NCBI GenBank assembly: GCA_907163375.1
Contig: CAJQUW010008680.1
Span: 186,001 to 250,000, forward strand
Source: Prostheceraeus crozeri
Taxonomy: Eukaryota; Platyhelminthes; Polycladida; Euryleptidae
Length of the DNA: 64,000 nucleotides
Direction of reading: 5' to 3'
Positions 23,736 through 35,599 of the stretch are shown piece by piece. Position numbers and translations under genes: made by a program. Each line of letters starts with the position of its first letter. Positions within the stretch are counted from its first letter, which is position 1. The notes beneath the pieces were generated by a model. The model made no database searches. It saw nothing but the letters and a program-made list of their open reading frames with translations, and was not told where the DNA came from.

Positions 23736-25784
23736 TATGCGTTTCCTATCTTGATCTTTATATTGTGTTTTATTGACTGACTATGGTCATAATATAAACC
23801 GAGTCGAGAGCGAGACTTACAAACCTATTCATAGTATCAATGTTCAGATTAAGCCGGAAAACGTTCAGGGGTGCTTACAACCACAATATTTCCTATAGAA
23901 CAAATTTCACATTATTAAGTCTTCTTCCTTATCACCTGACTAGATGACCTTCAATGTCTTGAGAAGGTCTCTTAAGCAGCCTCGTTACTCAGACGCTCAA
24001 GTGCTCTGCATTGACAGGTGATCAGTTGTAAGTGCATCATTGTCTGCCTTCTACAATGCTCAAATTCCTAAGTATTCTTCTATCCAATTTCTGAATTGTT
24101 CCTTCGACCATTAAGGGATTGAAAACCATTCACTGTTCAGTATAATGGATGATTGAAGATTCCAAGCGTCTGATATCGTCTCATCCTAAGTTTGAGAAAG
24201 CGAAAGCAATTATCAGTCTCAGTTCTGTATTTTTCTCATTAGAGAAGAACTTATCATAAGATATTTCACATCAGCAATTAATTGAGAACAGAAAGCGGAG
24301 GATCAAAGATGAGAAACTTTAGGTTCATGAGACCCATCCCGATAATTATCAAAGAATTTTAATAGAGATTCCCCAAATCTAAAAACATATAGGGATCGAC
24401 AAAAAATTGCGCATTCTTAAGCGATTGGTTTGTTAAGATTGCATTCATCGTTTTCATCAAATATCCTGGCAAATCGATTATTGATCCATAATTAAATAAC
24501 GTCTGATGTTACTTCCATTTATTGAGTTGTTACATGACATTTCCATAGATGTGTTAAATATTTGAGATAGAATGATTTATTATTATTATTGAGCGGGTGT
24601 CAATTTTGTGTTATGAATGCTTTTATGAGGATGGTAAGTATTCCATGTTAGTGAGTGTGACATTAGGGCTTCTGGATGCATCAGTTGATTTCTTTTCGAG
24701 ATTCAGTGTCTGAATATGGAATTCACACACTAGTAGTATGACGTACATTTTCTCATCAGATCACGCCGTCAAGGAATGGCTAGGCTACTATGCGACAATG
24801 AATAACCATACTTTTTATCAACATTTTGTGCAGGGAAAACACTGTCAAAGTTAGAAGAATTCAAGACATCATCAATTAATTCAATGAGGGATGTGAGACG
24901 GTGACACAAAAGGACGATTCCTGTAAACCCCGTTCAAGTTGCTGCAACGAAAACATCCAGGAAATGAGATAATTAAGTGAGGATGACAATCGATTATCTC
25001 GTGACTGACATTTACATGTATCTTTGAAACGGCCTATGATGGGATGATTAATTAATCAAATACTTCCTACTATCTGTATAAAAAATATTTAGAAGATTAA
25101 TGTCTGTCACTTCTGATTAGTTGATTAATTCAATCAGTAATTAAATCAAATCACGACACGGCTAAAAAGATCGAGGAATCCAGGAAGCGAAATAAAAATG
25201 ATTAAAACGACTATCCTAGTAGAAAATCGTGTAAAAATTTGATTGCTGAAAGTTGTCATCATTTATATAAACGGTTGAAGCATATTACACATTCACCGTT
25301 ATATAAATCATTTCAATGCCTCCGAGATCTAATAAAGATGTTATCGTGTTCCTGAAACAGCAACGAAAAATGGCTAGCCATGATTCATGATTCTGTCAGG
25401 AACAGGGGCCTATATGAACCTATATAGCCTTTATGAATATACATTCGATTCTCTCATAAGGATTTAGTTGCATAGAGTAATGAGTGGATGGTAAAAATAA
25501 TCATAGCTTTCGGCTGCATAAAACATTTTGTATGAGTGGAATTTCCGTGGATTTCCGTCCTTTCATGAAATATTTCTTCGCGGATGGTAGAGGATGTTGG
25601 AGGTATGATTGTTATGACAGGTGCGATCTCTCATCTAACATTGGATTCTTATTTCTATTGTCCGATATAGGTACTTTAATTAATCAAGTTTATTGTCATA
25701 AAAGATTAGCTTGTACGACCTCTGCATCCAAACGGAAATTATGGATAGCGATGGCGAAGATGAAGCAAGCAAGCCACTGCTGAC
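23736..25784. other. Intergenic, no gene recognised
   Basis: AT-rich sequence without splice-supported frames. A 99-codon plus-strand frame starting at 25484 is unassigned. Confidence 0.5.
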
Positions 25785-26365
25785 AGCACATAATTAGATT
25801 GTTTAAGCGTATCACTTAACCAGAAGTCTAAAGTTATTCAAAGCGATGGCACATGCAGGAATTTACTTGGTGGACAAAAAGAAATTCACAATGTCTGACA
25901 GACATAGGAAAAATTGTCGTTCATCGCTTGCGGATTGCTGTGAATTCCTTCAAAATGCTCCGATCGTCACGATTCTTTCAGATTTGAAGAATCAAGATAA
26001 CTGCGCTGAGTTTTCTCGATAATGTTAGTCCCTCCGGTCATTATTAAAATTGATAGCAGGCGCACGAAAATGCGGTCACAAACTTCTCTGCAGAACTTGA
26101 CATCGTCTGTGTGTCTCTTTGCTGTTAGTCCGAAAGCTACTGACATTTTCCTAAATTCGCGCAGGAGCTTCCTGTCAATTTTAATATATAGATTGTTACC
26201 CAAAATCAGTAAAACGACAGTTTTTAAGCTGTGACTCCAGTCATCTTGCAGGGTACGGAGTGTCAAGCATCACAAGTTCAATTTGTTTATTCAGATCTAT
26301 GTGCTTCCGAGTTTGGCGCACTCAGTAGCGTCAGAAATGAGATTTGTCATTTTTATGATTAAGTC
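25785..26365 (+). repeat. Dispersed repeat family B, copy 1 (fullest copy)
   Basis: The left part is similar in direct orientation to 29815-30235 and inverted to 58255-58650. The right part (26120-26365) is similar inverted to 29130-29410. Across copies, short frames such as TDDVKFCREVCDRIFVRL (minus strand) stay open. Differences are not biased to silent sites, so this is more likely a repeat with a coding ancestor than a live gene. Confidence 0.65.
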
Positions 26366-27448
26366 TAAGGTTCACTCGAGGTCACTATGATACCAATAGG
26401 CCTAACGGAAAGGCAATATATCTTAATCCAAATCCAAAACCTAGCTGTGTAACATACTAACTAACTAACCTTGAAGCCTGCACCTTATCTATAAATCAAC
26501 GTCCATTTTTAAGTCAACCGCTCACTAGTGGCACAACTTTCTCTTTATGTTGTTGATTGAACGATTGTATAAACAAAAATCATCAACTTTCAACGGAAGA
26601 CTGTAGGTCGATAGAATGTAATTTGTTTTAGAGATGGATCTTATCAATTGTTTTACAATCCATTTCAGTTTTCTTAGACGTTCATTGTTTGATAATGGTA
26701 ATCAATATTGTTAGATTTTGATATCGGCTACTTTTTCCTTTACTGCATTCATAGTATACAATGGGAATTAAAAGAAATTAGATGTCATGTCATAGGGAAA
26801 GGCAAATGACTTACTTTGTAATTCAGAACTTCTGGAGCATTTCAGTAGGCACATTAATTACCAAATAAATAAAAAATGTTTGGATGATTTATGCACAAAA
26901 TTACCTGAATTTTCAAGAATGTGAACAATTGCATCGTATTGCCTGCTATGAGCACGTCATATGAAATTGAGACGATCGTTTCATCAGGAAGAAAAAAATC
27001 AGTTCAAAATTGCCTTATGTCCTGAGCGGAAGGTTTTGCTTGAAAAATACATAATACTAATAGCGATACAAAAAGAATGTAATTGTATAACCGAGTACAG
27101 GTGTACTTGAAGTATGAACGCATGTAAAACAAGTTTTCGAAAGATATCTTGACATAGCAGAAGTTTGCATTTTATACTGCTTACTAAGAACTTCACTTCC
27201 AATACTTCAGTGTCCCGAGCATAGCGAAATTTATAATGAGTTCAGACACATGTCATATTGTACTAGGTTGAATTGCGACAAATAAATACGATGTGGATGA
27301 TTGGTTTAGACATAAGTTAGAAAATCAATTTTCTTGACCGAAGGTGCATTAAAGTATTCTTTACAATTTGCTGCGCAAGGTTCGCTAGGTTCGCTACAGC
27401 TTCGGCTGACGCAATAGAAGTGAATGAGTATACCGCATGAATGGTATC
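26366..27448. other. Intergenic, no gene recognised
   Basis: No motif-bearing frames and no clear repeats were found, apart from low-complexity AT tracts. Confidence 0.5.
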
Positions 27449-28349
27449 TACAGTACGCGACAGCAAGTTTTAAACTTGGCATAAATATACGGACACGTAC
27501 ATTTTTCAACACCTTCTAATTTTTTTTTGCTATTAAGAAATATCGACAAATTTATAATCATCTGAAAGAGAATTTTCGGATCTATCATTTGAATGTTGTT
27601 GAATTAATTCTTTTTGAAATTGGTGGTTCCTAGAGGCCCATAAACCCGAAAACCCCAAATTTTCTTTGACTTGTTTTGACAAGCGCATAAATCAATTTGA
27701 AACATTCTCCTTGTGATATTCAAAACCGTCACAAGATTGGCTTTCAGAAAATATATAGTTTGAAAGTGTTTTCTCGAAGTTTATAGGCAATATTTTGAAA
27801 GTAGTATAGATAGAAAATGTGGTGATTTTTTCATTTTCAGAATATTTCTTCGAAGGGCCTTAAATTTACCCAACAAAAGCAGAAAACACTAGTTTTGAGG
27901 TAAATAAATGTCATCAGTTAGTTAACAGCGTTATTTCTGTCATTATCGCAACACATTCTGAAAATGAAAAAATCACCACATTTTCTATCTATACTACTTT
28001 CAAAATATTGCCTATAAACTTCGAGAAAACACTTTCAAACTATATATTTTCTGAAAGCCAATCTTGTGACGGTTTTGAATATCACAAGGAGAATGTTTCA
28101 AATTGATTTATGCGCTTGTCAAAACAAGTCAAAGAAAATTTGGGGTTTTCGGGTTTATGGGCCTCTAGGAACCACCAATTTCAAAAAGAATTAATTCAAC
28201 AACATTCAAATGATAGATCCGAAAATTCTCTTTCAGATGATTATAAATTTGTCGATATTTCTTAATAGCAAAAAAAATTTAGAAGGTGTTGAAAAATGTA
28301 CGTGTCCGTAGATTTATGCCAAGTTTAAAACTTGCTGTCGCGCACTGTA
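27449..28349. repeat. Near-perfect long palindrome, 395-bp arms
   Basis: The left arm 27449-27843 and right arm 27955-28349 are reverse complements with only a handful of mismatches over 395 bp, separated by a 111-bp spacer (27844-27954). The outer ends read TACAGTACGCGACAGCAAG and CTTGCTGTCGCGCACTGTA. No matching flanking duplication is visible. It has no coding content. It could be a recent inverted duplication or a foldback transposon, and its transcript would form a very long hairpin. Confidence 0.9.
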
Positions 28350-29129
28350 TTATCATAAAGCCCGTTGTATCATGTCTGCGTTCGATGTGAGGCCAAACAA
28401 TCCATTGTAAAATTTCTTTGTGGAAGTGGACGAGGAGACTTAGGGGGAAATAAAGCAGGAAAATACGAAATTTTTGGCGTTATGTTACAAAGCGTGATTG
28501 CGGAAAGTTGATCTAGTTATCACCCAATTCATGTTGTGTGATCATCTGCAACAGAAAGACTGATATGATGGTTGCAGTTTAAGTGAATAATTGGAAGCAG
28601 GCTTGCTTTTCAATTCAGTCGTTGTTCTTTTCATCTAGTTTTTTGGCTTTCGAGTTCTTCCGCATTGCATAAACATCATACTCTCATCCTCAAATGCAGT
28701 AATTGCGATGTTGATTATTGTAATAAAGATGTGCATCGGCTTCAAAATGAGACCTTACTTGTTAATTTCAGTTGGATAACTAGAAAGTTTAGTCACGGTT
28801 TTTATGTTAATGTCATTGTTTCATTTTACATTAACACCAAAATTGAAGAGATTTTGTTGTTGCGCTATTTTTTTGGGCCTGCGCTACTTTTTTCAAAATT
28901 TGCGTTGGTCACTATGTCTGCGACGTAATTGACAAAGTTTATAAGCAAAACGGGTTGCATCTGAAAGAAATTCTGTGAATATCATTTTTGTGATACTTTT
29001 CACTTATCTGCGACAATACCATCGGTTGTCATGACGTTTTCATTATCATTAGCACCAAATCGGTCAAGCTACCGGTAATGAGGACTGTAGCATTCCTGCT
29101 TGCTGTTGGAAAATTGCTCTAAAAATGCA
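28350..29129. other. Intergenic, no gene recognised
   Basis: One 87-codon frame (28665-28928) has no recognisable motif. Nothing else was identified. Confidence 0.5.
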
Positions 29130-29410
29130 ATCACAATCATAAAAATGACAAATCTCATTTTGAGTTTTTAAATGAATGTTTGATTGTTGCGCTATTGAGT
29201 GCGCCAAACTCGGAAGCACATAGATCTGCATAAACAAATGGAACTTGTGATGTTTGACACTCCGTACCTTGCAAGATGACTGGAATTACGACATAAGAAA
29301 TGTCGTTTACTCGTTTTTCTGATTTTTGGGTAACAATCCACATATCTAAAATAATAAGAAGCTCGTGCGCGAATTTAGGAAGAAAATGTCAGTAGCTCTC
29401 GGACTGTATG
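29130..29410 (-). repeat. Dispersed repeat family B, copy 2 (partial, inverted)
   Basis: Reverse complement of the right part of copy 1. The shared core reads GGTACGGAGTGTCAA ... CTTCCGAGTTTGGCGCACTC on the minus strand. Its frame VIPVILQGTECQ is shared with copy 1. Confidence 0.7.
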
Positions 29411-29814
29411 AACGAATCTGAAAGATAATTCATTCTAAACGATTAAATTCAATGACATAGACGACCATTAGAGATGAAATCACCAAATTATCTGCAGAAT
29501 CGTTTAGAGACACGCTGGAATATGCTGTGAAGCTACCTCGGGAGCTACTCGTCTGCATTTACAACGAATCAACGAACACCTAAAAGGTAGACATTCATCC
29601 CAGATTTCAGTTCTTGAACATGCACCGAAGAAACAAGATATCAAAATAAGGATAAAGACACCATCTCCGAGAAATGTTGAATCGTATACATCACATCTTT
29701 CACAAACAAGATTCTGACCCAATCACAGCGACTTCTATTTTATTGATTTTTTAATGATTGTAAATTTGCATAAAAATTGAGCATTTACTGTCTTTTATTT
29801 CTATGCATGCACAC

Positions 29815-30235
29815 TGTTGATGGCACAGAATTAGATTGTTTAATCGTATCACTTTGCTAGAAGTGCAAATTTTGATACAAACAGATGGCACAAGCAGGAA
29901 CTTAGTAAGTGGACAAAATGAATTTTTTTATACCTTGCAGAGATAGGAAAAATAGTCGTGCGTCGCTTGCGGATTGTCTGAATTCCTTCAAAATGCTCCG
30001 ATCGCCATGGTTCCTTCAGATTCGAAGAATTCAAATCATTGCGCAAAAGTTTTCTCGATAATGTTTGGTCCTCCGATCATTTTAAAAAATGTTAGCAGGC
30101 GCATGAAAAAACGTTCACAAACTTCTCTGTGGTACTTGACATCGTCTGTGTCTCTTTGCTGTGTGATCTGGTTGATAACAGTCACTGAAACTTTGCACAA
30201 TTTGGCGTGTTTAATGTTGAACCGGCTGCTCATTT
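29815..30235 (+). repeat. Dispersed repeat family B, copy 3 (left part)
   Basis: Similar in direct orientation to 25785-26120, for example GAATTCCTTCAAAATGCTCC in both. It continues into sequence shared inverted with 58255-58400. Confidence 0.7.
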
Positions 30236-30698
30236 TTCGATTACTATGGTATTTAGTCAGGAGATTGTGTCATTTCATTTACGTCATATGTTCCAATGTT
30301 TCCCTTCTAGTCAAACGTAAGAAGAGACGACCTGTCTAATTCTATGGTTGATGGTAACCACCGACACTACTGAACCATGTATACGAATAAATTCTATTCA
30401 AAATTTACAGCCCCTCTCTCTCTTATCTATATTAGCGTTTAGAACTGCGTTTACTATCCTGCTTTGAGAAAGTGAAGTTATGAAATGCATTTCGGCGCTA
30501 TCGTAAAAAAGTGGACATGAATGCGTCATCGAATTCTATTTGCAAACGAAATACATGTGAACAGGAACACACCGAGTTTTATCAGTGGTGATAACAGTGA
30601 TGGAATGGCAAAGGGAAATGGGATTTAGAGAATAACGCTTCGAAGACATAACGGATTCAGTGACTTAAATGATATAGATTCGATCTACTAACTTCAGA
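30236..30698. other. Upstream flank of LOX gene 2
   Basis: No clear TATA box or initiator can be assigned. The true transcription start is unknown, and a 5' non-coding exon may exist because CTTCAG ends just before the ATG. Confidence 0.4.
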
Positions 30699-30908
30699 AT
30701 GATACTAATCGACTTTTGTCTTGTTTGTTCTTGGCTTCATGTGGTTGTCGGACTTCGCTTGTTCCCACATTCAACTGATAGTTTCAGTGTCATCCTCGTG
30801 GATGTGAATGGAATCGAAGGTGGCGTCTGTCCGGACGACTTCACAACCAGAGAAGCGACTGTCGTTTGTCGGCAACTTGGTCGTGGTTGGGGCAAGGAAC
30901 TGAGCTTG
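30699..30908 (+). CDS. Lysyl oxidase-like gene 2, exon: signal peptide and first half of SRCR domain
   Basis: The ATG at 30699 opens a 70-codon exon ending at GTAAGT (phase 0). Residues 1-18 form a secretory signal peptide (MILIDFCLVCSWLHVVVG). From about residue 19 it reads as the N-terminal half of a scavenger receptor cysteine-rich domain: LRL..., SVILVDVNGIEGGVCPDD and TTREATVVCRQLGRGWG. The SRCR domain follows the signal peptide directly, so this LOX-like protein seems to carry a single SRCR repeat. Vertebrate LOXL2-4 carry four. The exon pairs in phase with 32629-32791. Confidence 0.88.
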
Positions 30909-31276
30909 GTAAGTCATGTAAAACTGATTTCATTATGAATGGGGTTTTAATTAGGGCCGGTTCTTGGCACGGTGCACCAGATGTGTGAATATCGAGCCAT
31001 TTCATATTTTACTGTGTTATTTCTGTTTACTAAGTGAAATTAGTTCACTTTTTAATCTAAGTCACAGCAAGTATGGAGAGAAAACGATTTTACAATATGA
31101 TTAATCCAACTAAGAGAGCAGTTTCACATTATGGGCTACTTTATGAAAATCACGGCTATATCATAAACTCCCGATGCACTCCCTACTGTCTTCAGGCAGT
31201 GCAAGTTATTTCATTTTGTTTTGCAAATTGGTTGCATGCCTTTAAAGAAATCCGTTAGAACTATGACGGGACGTGT

Positions 31277-31662
31277 GTGAAGTTGGCCGTACCAATATAC
31301 GTAGCACATCAAAAATCGAATGTTCCACTCTCGAGAGCAACATTTACACATAATTTCAGAGTGTGCCAGCTTGTGCTGCCACTTTTTTTTCAAAGCAGTG
31401 CGGATTTACTTCCGCAGACACCCCCATAACGCATCGGTACCACTTGTGAAATCGCGTGTGCTACTCACATCAACCGACCAAATACACTTATGGAGTGTGG
31501 CAGCCGCAGAAATCCGGGTTTCCCTCCAAAGCCTATACAATACTATTTTGAAAATTAATAGCAGCACAAGCTGGCACACTCGGACATTATGTGTAAAGGT
31601 TGTTTTCGAGAGTGGCACATTTGATTTCGATATGGTAAGGATATTGGTACGGCTAACTTCAC
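31277..31662. repeat. Foldback (inverted-repeat) element in LOX gene 2 intron
   Basis: Arms of about 108 bp (31277-31385 and 31555-31662) are imperfect reverse complements. Shared pieces include GAGTGTGCCAGCTTGTGCTG, GCCGTACCAATAT and TTTACACATAAT. No coding content. It resembles a MITE, but target duplications are not clear. Confidence 0.7.
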
Positions 31663-32628
31663 CCATGTCTATGACAGGTTAAGCAAGATGAAAGTCAAAT
31701 GCAAGTACTATTGGGAAAATGCGACAAATAGAGGCCTTTGTAAGTCTGTTTCTAATTCTTTAGCACAAATTTTTCATTCATAATAATTTACACAATTGAC
31801 ACTTTTACTCCAAAATAAGTAATGACACTTCTGATAAAAGACAAGAGTCCTACTTTCCAAATATTCGATGGGCAATATATATAGCACGGAATAATTTATT
31901 TTCCGCCTCAACACAACTTTTCAAAATGCTCGTTTCCACCTGCTCCCATAGCGCACAGCCTTGTAGGCAATCAGAAGACCGCTCATGAACATAGTTCACG
32001 TTCGTTATGAGGAATAATTGTTTGCGATGAACTGGAACTGCGATTTATTGAAAGCACTCAATGTTCATATATGTGTTACATACTCAACGAATGAACTAAA
32101 TCAAACGAATAATAAACTAAATGTAAATGCTAGAGGAAGAGAAATAGACTTGCTTGCTATCTTTAAAACAAAAAAACTGTTGAAAAATTTGAAACGTCCA
32201 TTATCGACAATATTCAATATCTGTATTGTGTTGTTACTATATTCATGTTTATCAGTGTAGTATATAGTATACATAACACTTCGCATATCACTGGAGTCAG
32301 CGAAGAGTTAAGGAAAGGTTGCAAAGGGTTCGAGAAGTCAGGAAAATTGACTAGTGGAATTCAACATGAGCCATGATTGTCTTCTGGGGTATTGCACTTC
32401 AAACTCATAGTGATGACCTGTTACACTTGTTTTTTGGAACAGCATTTCCTCTAATTGTTTTCTAGTATTCCCTGTCTGTCATCTATAATTCTATTTGATC
32501 ACTGCATCTCTAACGGCTTTCTTTCCGATTTACAGTCTTTTAATTTGACAACATATCGTTAATCCTTCAAAAGTACAGTCTGATTTACAAATAAGATTGA
32601 AATGAACTTTAATGAGTTTCATTTTCAG

Positions 32629-32791
32629 ATGTCACTTGAATCCCAAGTCAATCCGGCTAGAGTAAATGTCATTCAAATGTCAAGATGTTACGGCAACGAG
32701 ACAGATATCCGGCAATGCGTGAAAGCTGAGAATGCTTCAGGAGTGTCGTGCAGTTATCAGGATGTCAGCATGGCGATAAAGTGTACAGACA
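32629..32791 (+). CDS. Lysyl oxidase-like gene 2, exon: second half of SRCR domain
   Basis: Preceded by TTTCATTTTCAG and followed by GTAAGT, it starts in phase 0 and ends in phase 1. The translation includes VNVIQMSRCYGNETDIRQCV and SCSYQDVSMAIKCTD, the usual second half of an SRCR domain (M-x-R-C-x-G-x-E-x-x-I-x-x-C ... C-x-Y-x-x-D-x-x-x-x-C). Its phase-1 end joins directly to the LOX exon at 42676, giving CTD-K-LPDIET. This is the arrangement seen between the last SRCR and the catalytic domain of LOX-like proteins. Confidence 0.9.
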
Positions 32792-32887
32792 GTAAGTGAT
32801 TGCAAAATAGGTGACACTCACGAACGAAATACTTTTTATACGGTGTTCCTACACGGCCAAAACCATAGAGTGTGCTGAAGCATAATA

Positions 32888-33685
32888 ATGTCAGTATACA
32901 GTGAAAAGATTTATATCAAAAGAAGCGTAGATTGCGTTCCTGCGATCCAAAAGATATTTGATCAATTTTTAAGAAGCTTAATTTTTGCAAATTATTCTTG
33001 TGGTTATATACTAGCGATTTTGTGCCTCTATATGAGTAGCATGAAACTTATTAGAAATCAAAATGAATAAACACTTACTAACAGGAGTCTTAATTACGCG
33101 GAAATTACGATGATTATCATGGAAATTTCATGAACCACTTTACAATGCAAGTCTTCATCGAAAAGTTGAGATATTATTGTGCTTCTTGGCTGGAATTTCA
33201 AGTGTTTAATTCAGTTTTCATGGGCATGATTTCATGATTCACTACATTTATGTTTCATTTCTTGAATCTGAATAGTAATGTGAACCCATTTTCATCTTTA
33301 CAAGTTAATTGTGATCATTTTCTTTGATTGAGATATTTTGCTGCTTCAGCTGCAGATACAGATCACGCTTTAGAAAATACTCTTTTCAATAAGGCTGAGC
33401 ATTAAAGTAACCGTTAACCATCCATCGAATTGACACTTAACAAACATTACCTCTCCAAGGCTGTCATGACACGGAGAATCAACAAAATACTATTTTTCCT
33501 TCTGTAATGCTATGATGATCAGTCAATTCCGTGGCAATTTCTTCATAACTGCAAAACTCTGCATGTCTCACATTTAGCACTGAGTCACAACTCCAGTTCA
33601 TTCAATAAAACCGAATCTGCATACACATTGGGGATTTAATTAATACTGAGTTGTTACTATACCTAGCATACTTACTCTATGGTCA
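32888..33685 (+). repeat. Dispersed repeat family A, copy 3
   Basis: Similar throughout to 22940-23735. It ends with ACACATTGGGGATTTAATTAA and ACTCTATGG and lies in the LOX gene 2 intron. Confidence 0.75.
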
Positions 33686-34357
33686 AAACGACCACGTAGC
33701 AAGACTCGTGTGCCTCATGTATTCCTGCTTAATCTTTGTGCTCATTTTAAAGGCAAAGTAGATTTATTAATGGAAAGTTGAGGTGTCAATACTGTAATTT
33801 GGATAATATTCTTTCCTAGTCCGAACGCCAATGCTGAGGTTCTGCAGGGAACGAGACTGAAAATGAGACCTTCACAGAATGGTGTACACACTATGGCTAT
33901 TACGAATCTCCGCTTCTGGCAAGTTCTACCCAGTTCCTCATCTTGACAGAGTAGATGAAAGAAAATACATGTAAATCCAGTGGAAAGCAGGTTGAAGTTT
34001 TGAAAAACGACATTTGTCTGTGTTTTCCCTGGCCATATTTTGTGTGACCATTTGTGGCTGTGGCATTTTGTCTGTGTGTGGCCATATTTTGTGGCATGGA
34101 ATGATTGTCTTGTGGTCATTTATTGACATGTGTACATGTAGTTGTTATTATCATGCTAGCAACAGCTTCTGATCAATGATGCGTGAGAATGCGAACAAAT
34201 ATGGCCTCTATTCCCAATACTATAATGCCGGTTGAATCTGAATGTGATTAGTTCAGACCAAGGTGCATGGATGCTCGAGGTCATGCCAAAATAATCGCCC
34301 TAGATTAAGTGGCTTATCTTGTCTATTCTCATCGTCAATACTGAACAGGGATTATCA
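33686..34357 (+). other. LOX gene 2 intron, no element recognised
   Basis: Overlapping minus-strand frames at 33742-34129 include CATATTTTGTG repeats (about 34030-34095) and look non-coding. Confidence 0.4.
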
Positions 34358-34365
34358 AAAATTGA

Positions 34366-34989
34366 TTGCATTTTAATAATAATAATAACAATAAAAATAA
34401 AGATCCGAAATGCAGAATGTGCAAGCCTACAGATGAGACAGTCGCTCACATCCTAACTGGCTGCTCAAAGCTAGCCGGAAACGAGTACGTCAACCGGCAC
34501 AATGAAGTTGCAAGGATAGTCCATCGAAACATATGCATGGACTACGACTTGCCCGTATCACGTGAACCCTGGCAGCACGTGCCTGTACCAGTGATAGAAG
34601 ACAGCGCAGTGAAGATCTTGTGGGACTTCGAGATACGGACTGATAGAAGAATCACAGCAAGAAGACCAGACATAGTGATAGTGAACAAAGCGAAGAAGAC
34701 TGGCATCATAATCGACATATCAGTACCCGAAGACCGGAACATCAACAATAAAGAAAAAGAGAAAATCACAAAGTATCAAGACCTGAAAATGGAAATACAG
34801 AAGCTGTGGAACATCAAAGTAACGTGCATCCCTGTTGTGATCAGATCACTTGGAGCACACACAGGAAAGTTGACGAAGTACCTGAAGGAAATCCCCGGAC
34901 ACCACCATGTACCTCAGTTGCAGAAGGCCGCCTTGCTTGGCAGTGCCTATATACTCAGGCGAACTCTTGACCTCCCTGAGTCCTGGTAG
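34366..34989 (+). pseudogene. LINE (non-LTR retrotransposon) C-terminal domain, 5'-truncated
   Basis: After an AAT/AAC-rich simple repeat (34375-34400) the frame reads CRMCKPTDETVAHILTGCSK (a CCHC-like motif). It continues NEYVNRHNEVARIVH, WDFEIRTDRRITARRPDIVI, IIIDISVPEDRN, KYQDLKMEIQKLW and GSAYILRR, ending at 34989. This is the post-reverse-transcriptase C-terminal region of a family of animal LINEs that end in a Zn-knuckle plus conserved tail. The reverse transcriptase itself is missing. The frame is intact, so insertion was fairly recent. A 5'-truncated LINE copy in the LOX gene 2 intron fits. Confidence 0.78.
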
Positions 34990-35134
34990 GACTCCGAGAT
35001 CTTGAGCATTGTTCCGACTTGTGAGAGTCGTGTACCAAAAAAAAGCGTATGTATTTCATCGGACTGGAAATCATACAAAGAATAGGTGAAGAAGATAATG
35101 ATAAATTCTCGAGATAAGACAGTGTGTAAGGTAT

Positions 35135-35572
35135 TCAGTAACGACAATAGAATGGAAGAAAATATATCAGAGATTTGGGCTCGTGTGCCGAGTATTTACC
35201 AATTTTGAGATTTTGAGCGTAGTCATTCGAAGCTGCTTGACGAAATAGCTTGATGGCTGCAGCTTCACGTCTGCTTGATAGCGGCTCCAGTTCATGAGGA
35301 TCACAGTTTTCGCCACACACTATTCTATGAAACCTTTTCTGAACTCTTTCAAGTTTCAACGAGTTCTCCTTTGATAGCCCAACGAATAATGGCGAACAAT
35401 ATTCTAGGATGGATCTTACGATGGCATCGTATGCTGTCAGTAAGAAGTCGTACGTGAGAATTTCTTTGAGTTGGCGAATTAGAAACAAATTACGCAAAGC
35501 TGAGCGAATAACGTTGTCAATATGCGATGACCAATTCAAGTTAGAGTCGAATATTAACCGATGGAGTTTCAA
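35135..35572 (-). pseudogene. CR1/Jockey-like LINE reverse transcriptase fragment (C-terminal)
   Basis: The minus-strand translation has FDSNLNWSSHIDNVI, RNLFLIRQLKEILTYDFLL, AYDAIVRSILEYCSPLFVGL and LERVQKRFHRIVCG. This is the thumb and C-terminal region of CR1/Jockey-clade reverse transcriptases. The catalytic FADD box and endonuclease are absent. It is a 5'-truncated fragment in the LOX gene 2 intron. Confidence 0.8.
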
Positions 35573-35599
35573 ATTATCAACACATCACATGTAGGGTAA

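Noticed and set aside
29155-29343. Minus-strand frame VIPVILQGTECQ... thought of as a TIR-domain piece
   Set aside because: The differences between the two family B copies are nearly all replacement changes, and no TIR boxes 1 or 2 lie nearby. Treated as repeat sequence.
30788-30908. SRCR exon starting at the AG of GTTTCAG at 30781-30787
   Set aside because: The upstream sequence in the same frame already matches the SRCR start (LRL) and a signal peptide, so the longer exon from 30699 fits better.
33742-34129. Overlapping minus-strand frames with ICPHKIW-like repeats
   Set aside because: They arise from CATATTTTGTG short repeats and show no protein features.
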